Positions 25,409 to 32,296 of a stretch of DNA of 32,296 bases are shown here, in pieces. Position 1 is the first letter of the stretch, and every line of letters begins with the position of its first letter. The notes under the pieces are model-generated. The model had not been told where the DNA came from. It did no database searches and was given only the letters and a program-made list of their open reading frames with translations. A program made the translations under genes and the position numbers. Source of the DNA: Hyphomicrobiales bacterium (GTDB lineage: Bacteria; Pseudomonadota; Alphaproteobacteria; Rhizobiales; Rhizobiaceae); assembly GCA_900471525.1 (NCBI GenBank), contig UCEZ01000064.1, positions 1 to 32,296 on the forward strand, in the 5' to 3' direction.

Positions 25409-28400
25409 TCACAGGTCGAGCAGCGCCTGCGCCGGCACGCCGAAGGCAACCTTCTGGCCCCTCTGCCGCACGCGAACCGACACGGCCGCCTGCGGCCCGC
25501 CGAAGTCTTCGATCTCCAGGTCGGCCGTATATTCGAAAGTCGGCTCGGACACGTCGACGGATCGCTTCACGACCTCACCATCGAGAATGTCGATCCGATA
25601 CCGCTCGTGGAGCTCGTCGAGCGCGATATCGCCGTCAAGCCAATGGTCCGCATCGCGGCGGGCGCAGCGGATCCAGTTGATGCGGATACCGCCGGTGTCG
25701 GTGCGCCGCGCGCGCAGATGGACGGGCGCAACCGGCATTTCCGCTCTCAAGCCGCCAGTGAAGGCGAAAGGCCCTGCGGGAGTAGCCGTCTGCCCGCCGG
25801 CTTCCGCGATCCAGTTGGCGGCGCGCCCAGCCTCGTCGGCACTGAGCCCCAACGGCCTGACGGCCGCATTGAGCACGACAGCGGATGTGCCGGCAGTGGC
25901 CCCCGCAAGCATCGCATCCGTCGTTCCATGAAGCCCGCGCAAGAGCCCGGAAAGCCGCCAGCGTCCAGCGGCGATTTCTTCTGCCACGCGAAATCCGATG
26001 ACCTCCCAGGCGCCGTTCCGTGCAAGCACGGCAATGCGGTTCTGCCCGTTCAGCACGGCCACCGTGCCCGCGGATGACAGCCCGCCGAAGTACAGATCAA
26101 GCGTGACGGTTCTCGCCCTATCGAACCGCCCCAAGACACCAGCTTCGAGGGCCTCCGTCAGAACGCCCGTCTGTCCCGGCTGATCAAGCCTCACCCGGGT
26201 GCGATAACCTTCCGTCGTAGCCGACGACGATAGCGTCACCGCATGCCAGGGCCGCGCGAACACTGCGCCACACGCAAAGGCGGTCGGCTCACCAGCCTCG
26301 TATTGCGGCAGATCCATCAGATGCACGATCGGCGAAAACCCGTCCGACGGCGTGCGCGGCAGATCGATCGAATGCGGTCGCTGGTCCGACCCGCCGCCGC
26401 TGGATGGTACGAACGCTCGTGCCTCGACAGAGCGCACCGCCCCGTCTTCGATTCGGCCAATGATGAAATTGCCCGCCGGCCCCTCATCAAAGGCAACCAC
26501 ATCGCCTGGATCGAACGCAAGCGCTGCCGGAGACAGGGAAAATCGAACACTCCTGCGCGACACCTGATGATCCCGCAGCGCATCCTCGACAGCTGACGCC
26601 GCCGCCCCGTCATGCAGGACGCCCGGTACGGGAAGCCGCAGTATCCGGTCATTCGCTGGCGATACCCGGCGCGACCGCGCCGTGGTCCGCTCATAGGCGT
26701 TGCCCGGATCGAAATGATCGAGAATGGCTTCGCTACCGAAATCGCTGTCATGGCCGCGCGTCTCCTCGAACATCGGCTGCTCGTCGAGTTCAGCGAGAAC
26801 GGACAGGGGTTGCGGAGCAGACGCCTGTTTCATCCGGGACCGGAATCGCAGCGTGCCACCATCTTCGACGGCATCGATCTGCAGTGCCGCCATCAGCGGT
26901 TCGAGCACATCCCGCGCCGACGCCTGCTCCGACTGTACATAGCCACCGAGATCGCCACTGACGAGGCTCGTGTCGCCTCCCTCAAATCCGTGATCGGCAA
27001 GCATCGCCGCAATCACATCGGCCGCCGTCGAGGCACCAAGCCGCCCGTTCAGCCAGTGCCCCGTCTGCCAGTTGGCTCCATCGGACCAGAGGCTAGTGTT
27101 TTCTGGAAAGGCCGGCACCGGTCGCGCGTCCCAGGTCCAGACGAACATGTGATCCGGATCGACGCATTCCGGCGCATCCGGCTCCTGCCAGAACTGGTGC
27201 TGCGCCCCAAGGAACCGGCGCTGCATGGCATCGCCGCGCGCACCGTTCGAGAAATAAGGAACCGCCGTCTCCGACGATTTCGGATCGGTAAAGACGTTCG
27301 GCTGGTTCGCACCCTTGTCGATCGCCGGGCAACCAAGCTCGGTGAACCAGACCGGTTTGGAGCCGGGTATCCAGGCCGTCGGCAATTCCTGTTCCGCACC
27401 GCCGGCCCTGGTGTGGTGTGCCTGCCCCCACCAGTTGGCGATGTCCTTGTAGCGATAGACCCAGGGTTTATTCGCCAGCCCATCGGTGATCGCCGTACGG
27501 ACCCGATCCCGCCGATCGGCATCGCTGGCATAGTACCAGTCATAACCTTCGCCGGAGACAACCATCGCCCGCATCGCGTCCACGTCCTCCGCCAGCCTGA
27601 AGCCATCCGGATTGCCCTGCGAAAGGTCGCCGTCACGCCAGTCGGACAGCGGCATGTAGTTGTCGATCCCCACGGCATCGATCGCAGCCGAGGCCCACAG
27701 GGGATCGAGATTGTAGTGCACCTCGCCGGAACCATCCGGCGGCTGGTAGCCGAAATATTCGCTCCAGTCGGCGCCATAGGTCAGTTTTGTGCCAAGTCCG
27801 AGGATATCCCGGACATCGGCTGCAAGCCCGATCAGCTGCTCGACAAACGGAAATGCTCCCGCCCCGTCGCGCAACTGCGTCAGCCAGCGCAGTTCCGAGC
27901 CGACGATGAACCCATCGACCCCACCCGCCGCGTCTGCCAACAGCGCATAATGAAGCACCAGCCGCCGATATCCTTCGTCAGCCCCGGTCGACACGACCGA
28001 CATGCCGGAAACCGAAAATCCCCCGCGCTCGCATTGCCGCAAAATGCCTCGACTTGTGTGCGGGCAGAAGCCGTCTTGTCGGCGCTCCCAGGCAATCCCG
28101 GTGCCGGATGCGATGTGATGCGCCCGCGCCAGGGATAGGCCGGCTGCACCGTTCCGCCATAGGGGTTGGGCAACGCATTTCCGGCCGGGATATCCATCAT
28201 AACAAAGGGATAGAGGTAGATCTTCAACCCTCTGGCCTTCAGGTCGGCAATCGCAGCCAGCACGCTCGCGTCGCTGGGCGTGCCGCCATAGGCCGGGCCG
28301 CCGCCACTCCGGCTGACCAGCATGGCGCCGCCCCGCGATACGCCCGAAACGGACCATGCTCTGCTTTCGTCGTCCCGCACCGTCGTCTCAACGCCTGGGG

Positions 28401-29250
28401 CGACCCGGCAGTGCCCGGCACGCAGGTCGGTCCCGAACCAGGAAACGACCAGTGCGACCCGCTCCAGATTGGGGCAAAGCGCCTGCAGCTCATCGATCGA
28501 TGCCTGCCAGTCCGAACCGCCATGAAAGACATTGCGGTTGATCAGACGGCTCGCCCCGGCACCCGTCTTCTCCCTGACCACCACCGGGTCGTAGCCATGC
28601 TCGCTTGAGCCTGGAATGATCGTCACCGCCCGAATCGCCTTTTCCAGCGTCCCGACCGGCCTGAGCACCTCGAACTGGATGACCGGAATGCGGTTGCCGT
28701 AGCCGTCGAGCGGAAACCGCTCGAACACCGCGTAGGCCAGGCCGCGATAGGCCGGCGCTTTCCCCGCACCCTGCTTGGCCTCGATCAGCGGATCGGGTAA
28801 TTGATCACCTGTGCCGCGGTGAAGCCGCATCTCGATACCGGTCAGGTCCAGTTCCCGCCCATCCGCCCAGACCCGGCGCACACTGGCAATCTCGCCCTCG
28901 CAAATTCCCAGTGCAAAATTGGCAAAATAGCGAAACGTCTCGACCCGCGGCCCGCTCGCCTTGCCGCCCTGCCGTTCGACGCGCACCTCCTCCTCGAACC
29001 GTGTCGCCCAGATCAGCGTGCCGCCGATCCTGACCGTGCCGTAGGCGCGCGTGATGGCCGTCCCGTCCTCCGCCCCCGGTATGCGCGCATCGCCAAGCCG
29101 CGCACCGGATACGGTCGTCATCCCGTTGATGATCGAGCGATCGATGGCCGATCCGGCAAGCGCGCCTGCCGCGCGGCCAAGTGCAGCGCCAACCGGACCG
29201 AAAACGCTGCCGAGCGCTGCGCCCGCAGCCTGCAGAAGGATGGTAGCCAT
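25409..29250 (-). pseudogene. GTA/phage host-specificity tail protein gp15, frameshifted
   Basis: The largest protein of the RcGTA-type tail (megatron; TIM-barrel and tail-tip domains). Two overlapping frames carry it. The first (29250 down to about 28020) has the N-terminal membrane-like GSVFGPVGAALGRAAGALAG and the start of the TIM domain. The second (about 28030 down to 25409) continues with GGVDGFIVGSELRWLT, GYQPPDGSGEVH, KPVWFTELGCPAIDKG and the C-terminal beta domains. The switch lies in the run GGGGG-A-TTTT (minus strand, about 28015-28022). One added base would restore a frame: 3842 bases plus one gives exactly 1281 codons, that is 1280 residues, the expected size. A real mutation and an assembly or sequencing error in the homopolymer run are both possible. 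The start ATG is 5 bp after the gp14 stop. Confidence 0.85.
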
Positions 29251-29255
29251 GGCTG

Positions 29256-29687
29256 TCAGACCTTTTCAGGAAAGCGAAAAACCCCGGCAATCCGCCGCCG
29301 CCAGGATGGAACGAGCGCAGACTCGATGACCGTTGCCTGTTCATACGCGTGGATGAACCGGTCCCCGGCACTCAGGATTCCAGCATGCTTGGCCGGCAGG
29401 TCCGGCCGCCAGCAAAACAGCAGCATATCGCCCGGTCGCATGTCGGCTGTCACCAACTCCGCCCCGAAATACCGCCGCGCCGCCGCGCGCAACCGGTCCT
29501 CGCCGCTACGCTCCGCCCAGTCCGGCTGATAGACCGGCGGCAGTTCCGGTTCCACTCCGTAAATCTCGCGCCAGACCCCGCGCACCAGCCCCAGACAATC
29601 GCAGCCGACGCTCTTCAAGCTCGCCTGATGCCGATACGGCGTCCCGATCCAGCTTCGAGCGGCCGCAACGATCCGTCCGGTAAACAC
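29256..29687 (-). CDS. GTA gp14, NlpC/P60-family cell-wall peptidase
   Basis: A 143-residue peptidase that lets the GTA tail pass the recipient's peptidoglycan. The NlpC/P60 catalytic residues are visible: C31 in GCDCLGLVRGVW, H101 in KHAGI, and H113 in FIHAYE. The start is a judgement. The frame is open back to ATG 29768, which overlaps the gp13 stop by 8 nt and would add a 27-residue extension. That extension is encoded by a rhizobial palindromic repeat and does not look like protein. A GTG at 29687, with GAGG just upstream, gives the usual length for this family. Between gp13 and gp15 the order matches the Rhodobacter capsulatus GTA cluster. Confidence 0.85.
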   Translation of the reverse strand: MFTGRIVAAARSWIGTPYRHQASLKSVGCDCLGLVRGVWREIYGVEPELPPVYQPDWAERSGEDRLRAAARRYFGAELVTADMRPGDMLLFCWRPDLPAKHAGILSAGDRFIHAYEQATVIESALVPSWRRRIAGVFRFPEKV

Positions 29688-29755
29688 GGCCTCTTCAACC
29701 TCCCCTTGAGGGGGAGGGTCGGCGCAAAGCGCCGGGGTGGGGGGATCCCTGCGCG
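29688..29755. repeat. Palindromic rhizobial-type intergenic repeat
   Basis: Two stem-loops in tandem: CCTCCCC (29699-29705) with the G-rich arm GGGGGAGG (29710-29717) around TTGA, and GGCGC/GCGCC (29721-29733) around AAA, followed by GGGGTGGGGGG. Short palindromes of this composition are widely scattered between genes in Rhizobiales. It sits in the 73 bp between the gp13 stop and the preferred gp14 start. Confidence 0.7.
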
Positions 29756-29760
29756 CAGCC

Positions 29761-30651
29761 TCACTCATAGAGCGCCCGCCCGTCATGCACCGTATCGCCA
29801 TCCGCATACCCGAACGCGAAATCCGTTCCCGGCATATGCGGAAACCCCCGAAAATTCAGCCTGTTCGCAAACTTCTCGCCACATGTGCCAAAACTCTTGT
29901 CACACCCCGCGATCACGACGAACGCATCGCCGACCGCAAGCGGCAACGGCGGCGGCAGCCACAGCGACAGCGTGACGTCATCGCCGTCCTTGCGGTGATC
30001 CTCGATGTCGGCGCTGTGCCCGGCATTCGCACCATCCACGAACCGGAACAGGCCATACCGGTAGAAACCCGCCACCGCCCCATCAAGCCCCGTCACCCGG
30101 ATCCGCGTCTCTCCGAGAACCGCCGCAATCGTGCCGCCGCCGCGATAGGCCGAATGACCGAGATCGACCTTGCACCGCCCATCTCCCAGCGCTGCGTCGC
30201 AACGACGCCCATAAATCCGCCCCTGTACCTGATCCAGCCGATGCGTCAGCCGCCGCAGCTCGGCGCGAAAAGCGCCTCCCGCCCGCACGACATCGCCGAT
30301 CTCCTGCACACGCAACAGGATGCGCTGGTCCGTCGCTTGCCAGTTCACCTGGAACACCTCGACCTTGGCGCCGTCATAGCGCCCCGCAACCACATCCACC
30401 TCGCTGATCGCAATACTCGAAAACCCGCCGGCAATCTCGCCCGCCTCGACCGAAAGCCCGCTTGCCGCCTCGCTGTCTGCGGCCTGAAAACCGCTGGCGG
30501 CCAGGAAATCGGTGCCGTCAAACCTCAGATCGTGATCATGTTCGGTAAAACCGAGCACCACCCCGTCCCGCCGCGTCACCCGCCAGCAATGACACGTCGT
30601 CGTGGCATCGCCTTCAAGATGTGCGGCAAGGGCGTTTGGAAGCGTTCTCAT
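29761..30651 (-). CDS. GTA gp13, tail hub protein (DUF2163)
   Basis: A 296-residue tail protein. The N-terminal DUF2163 part has WRVTRRDGVVLGFTEHDHDL, and the C-terminal phage BR0599-like part carries the four conserved cysteines C151, C160, C250 and C257 (RRCDAALGDGRC and GCDKSFGTCGEKF), followed by N..FRGFPHMPG. In the cryo-EM structure of the Rhodobacter GTA the corresponding hub protein binds an iron-sulfur cluster, and these cysteines fit that. The start overlaps the gp12 stop by 4 nt (ATGA). Confidence 0.92.
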   Translation of the reverse strand: MRTLPNALAAHLEGDATTTCHCWRVTRRDGVVLGFTEHDHDLRFDGTDFLAASGFQAADSEAASGLSVEAGEIAGGFSSIAISEVDVVAGRYDGAKVEVFQVNWQATDQRILLRVQEIGDVVRAGGAFRAELRRLTHRLDQVQGRIYGRRCDAALGDGRCKVDLGHSAYRGGGTIAAVLGETRIRVTGLDGAVAGFYRYGLFRFVDGANAGHSADIEDHRKDGDDVTLSLWLPPPLPLAVGDAFVVIAGCDKSFGTCGEKFANRLNFRGFPHMPGTDFAFGYADGDTVHDGRALYE

Positions 30652-31289
30652 GGCTTGATCTCCACAAGTGGAATGGACGGAATACGCCCAGCCTGAAACT
30701 GCGCCAGATCGACGTCGATCCGGTCCGTATCGAAGCGTACAGGCACATCGAATTCGAAGCCGGCCCGAATGACCGCGCCGCTTGCCGGAATTTTCGACGG
30801 CAGGAACGTCACACGGCCGGTCGCCGCATCCAGCGTAAAATCAGCAGGTGCCACAGCCGTACCGCTGAGCGAGATCACCACCGTGCCCGCAACCGGCTTG
30901 GCGATCTCGCGAACACTGACGCCACCCGTATCGCCATAGGTTTTGCTCAACTGAAAGACGGCCGTCACGCCATCCCCTGTTCCGATCGCCTGATCATTGG
31001 CAGCAACCGTGCCGCCCGGCGCGCAGGATCTGAAATCCAGCGGATCGCGAAACCGGAAACCGTAAAGCTGCCCCGCCCGGGCCTCGAAGAACTCAAGCAC
31101 GGCATAAAGATCGCCGATCGACTTGATGCCCGAGCCCGCATCATAGTGCCGGCGCGCATCGCGCCAGCGCCGGTTGCGGTTTTCCCGCCCGTTCGAAAGA
31201 CTGACGATATCCGTCCGCCTGACCGGCCCGCCGCTCGTTCCGAGCGCCAGGCGCAGGGGAAACCGGACTTCGTGAAATCCTGTTGTCAT
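30648..31289 (-). CDS. GTA gp12, distal tail protein (DUF2460)
   Basis: A 213-residue DUF2460 protein. It starts MTTGFHEVRFPLRLALG and has the family's early NGRENRNRRWRDARRHYDAG, the EFFEARAGQLYGFRFRDPLD segment and a beta-rich C-terminus (RFDTDRIDVDLAQF, ending IPLVEIKP). In RcGTA this is the ring at the end of the tail tube that connects to the hub. The frame is open to 31346, but the extra 19 residues are unlike the family. GGAAA lies about 9 nt before the chosen ATG. Normally the tape-measure gene precedes gp12 on the same strand, but here only repeats do. Confidence 0.92.
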   Translation of the reverse strand: MTTGFHEVRFPLRLALGTSGGPVRRTDIVSLSNGRENRNRRWRDARRHYDAGSGIKSIGDLYAVLEFFEARAGQLYGFRFRDPLDFRSCAPGGTVAANDQAIGTGDGVTAVFQLSKTYGDTGGVSVREIAKPVAGTVVISLSGTAVAPADFTLDAATGRVTFLPSKIPASGAVIRAGFEFDVPVRFDTDRIDVDLAQFQAGRIPSIPLVEIKP

Positions 31290-31630
31290 GATGTTTTCCG
31301 TTATGTCTGGAATCGGTTGGCGGGAAGTCTTCACAGATCGCTGCACGAGCGGCAGTGGCGCCTCCCATCCGCCCTATCGGGCACCTTCTCCCCGCAAGTG
31401 GGGCGAAGGAACAAGCGGCAGCCTCCGTTGCCCATAGGGAGGCTCCAGCCTCAATCGGCCCTTCTCCCACATGGGAAGAGGCTACGGACGCAGCGGGCCG
31501 AACAAAGCACACCGCATCACAGCCGGAGTCGACACCATCAAAGGAAGTGGTAGCTAATCCGCCAGTATGTTACGATCACGTAAAATTATATCACAAGCTG
31601 AACCGGCAAAGGCGATAGCGAGGAGACATC
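31290..31630. repeat. Gene-free region with mosaic palindromic repeats (RIME-like)
   Basis: No credible gene lies here. From about 31355 to 31490 there are consecutive palindromes: CCTTCTCCCC/GGGGCGAAGG with loop GCAAGT (31384-31409), GCCTCC/GGAGGC (31421-31443), and CTTCTCCCA / TGGGAAGAG (about 31461-31479). The composition and arrangement recall the rhizobial intergenic mosaic elements (RIME). The remaining sequence up to the RTX start is AT-richer and probably holds its promoter. Confidence 0.7.
31570..31583. promoter_or_regulatory. Inverted repeat TTACG-N4-CGTAA before the RTX gene
   Basis: A perfect 5-bp inverted repeat with a 4-base centre, 47 bp before the GTG start, in an AT-rich stretch. 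It has the form of a dimer binding site, but no protein is suggested. Confidence 0.35.
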
Positions 31631-32296
31631 GTGGCAGAATTTAAAGCATATGGATGGAATGGTACGGATATGAGCGCGATATCGTGGAAGAAATTGGATC
31701 CGTCTGATTTCCAAAGCCCCGGCGATCCTACAGTAACCTACGACAATTCTTTTATTCAGTATGATTACGATATGGAATACAGCGGAAATACTACAAAATT
31801 TGAAGGTGATTTCGATTACGGACTTTCCGGCTCGGATGTTTCGAGCGTCACCGGAACAGTCAGCTTCATTGGATACCGAGAGTGGACCCTAACAGACTTT
31901 CAGTCGCGCCAATATAGCGGTTACACGATAAGCAATTTCTCGCTTAACGTTATCGATTTTCAGAACCTCTCAGATGCCCAAATCAGCGCGGCGATTTTTG
32001 CAGGCGACGACACAATCGCTGGTTCTGATAAAGATGACACGTTATTTGGCTTCGCCGGAAATGATCTTCTCAAGGGAGGCGTTGAGGATGATGGCGATTA
32101 TGGGAATGATATCCTGGACGGAGGAGCCGGGGAAGACATTATGGTCGGCGGATATGGTAGCGACACCTACTACGTCGACAACTCTCGCGACATCGTATGG
32201 GAATTCCAGGGGGAAGGTACCGATACCGTTAGATCGACCATCTCCTATTTGCTGCCCAGCTATGTCGATAACTTGGAGCTGCTGGGAACGAGTTCG
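31631..32296 (+). CDS. RTX calcium-binding repeat protein (partial, runs off the window)
   Basis: A GTG start with AGGAG 5 nt upstream opens a frame of 222 codons that continues past the window end. Residues 1-130 are a non-repetitive, Tyr/Ser/Asp-rich domain without signal peptide or cysteines. From about residue 135 come RTX nonapeptides, such as LFGFAGNDLLKGG and ILDGGAGEDIMVGGYGSD. The segment YYVDNSRDIVWE then EGTDTVRSTISYLLPSYVDNLELLG is the typical spacer in rhizobial RTX proteins. Such proteins fold on calcium outside the cell and are exported by type I secretion through a C-terminal signal, which lies beyond the window. The base composition is clearly less GC-rich than the GTA genes. 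The N-terminal domain gives no enzyme clue. Confidence 0.85.
   Translation, partial: MAEFKAYGWNGTDMSAISWKKLDPSDFQSPGDPTVTYDNSFIQYDYDMEYSGNTTKFEGDFDYGLSGSDVSSVTGTVSFIGYREWTLTDFQSRQYSGYTISNFSLNVIDFQNLSDAQISAAIFAGDDTIAGSDKDDTLFGFAGNDLLKGGVEDDGDYGNDILDGGAGEDIMVGGYGSDTYYVDNSRDIVWEFQGEGTDTVRSTISYLLPSYVDNLELLGTSS

Noticed and set aside
26612..28138. Plus-strand ORF (508 codons) opposite gp15
   Set aside because: Antisense shadow of the GTA protein; Arg/Pro-rich with no domain.
31355..31618. Plus-strand ORF of 87 codons between gp12 and the RTX gene
   Set aside because: It is built from the palindromic repeats and has no ribosome site.
1..32296. CRISPR array, insertion sequence or defence island
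   Set aside because: No regularly spaced direct repeats, transposase motifs, or defence-type domains were seen; the repeats present are short palindromes.

Overview
The window looks like chromosomal DNA from an alphaproteobacterium of the order Rhizobiales (Rhizobium/Agrobacterium/Sinorhizobium group). The evidence is the high-GC coding style, a PleC-type cell-cycle kinase, a three-gene feuN-feuP-feuQ-like locus known from rhizobia, a gene-transfer-agent (GTA) tail module, and palindromic mosaic repeats of the type common between rhizobial genes. No rRNA, tRNA, CRISPR array or transposase gene was seen.

Layout. (1) 42-5000: a divergent family-4-like uracil-DNA glycosylase, two very small unrecognised ORFs separated by a hairpin, a less GC-rich membrane protein of unknown function, an MFS transporter, and a convergent EamA-type transporter. 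(2) 5465-10691, plus strand: aminopeptidase N (pepN) with a clear terminator, then the PAS-containing kinase pleC, which has a CtrA-box-like sequence upstream. (3) 10707-21777, minus strand, read from high to low coordinates: cytochrome c maturation genes ccmI-ccmE-ccmF-ccmH joined by 4-nt overlaps, a DegP/HtrA protease, an OmpR-type response regulator with its kinase, and glnE, the bifunctional regulator of glutamine synthetase. (4) 21874-25037, minus strand: an outer-membrane lipoprotein, then feuQ, feuP and the 83-residue feuN, with a good sigma-70-like promoter in front of feuN.

(5) 25168-31289, minus strand: a GTA tail module in the order gp12 (distal tail), gp13 (hub), gp14 (NlpC/P60 peptidase), gp15 (large host-specificity protein), then a small holin-like protein. 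gp15 is split by a one-base frameshift near 28010-28025. The tape-measure gene (gp11) usually found before gp12 is not there. In its place are about 340 bp of palindromic repeats and a divergently read RTX (calcium-binding repeat) protein gene. That gene starts with GTG at 31631 and runs off the end of the window.

How the genes fit together. The ccm-degP block serves periplasmic cytochrome assembly and protein quality control. Two two-component systems flank this block, and glnE links it to nitrogen control. FeuNPQ is known in Sinorhizobium to control export of cyclic glucans. I did not find a clearly undescribed multi-gene system. The best leads are the detached and frameshifted GTA tail module beside an RTX gene, the odd start region of feuQ, and the possible CtrA control of pleC.
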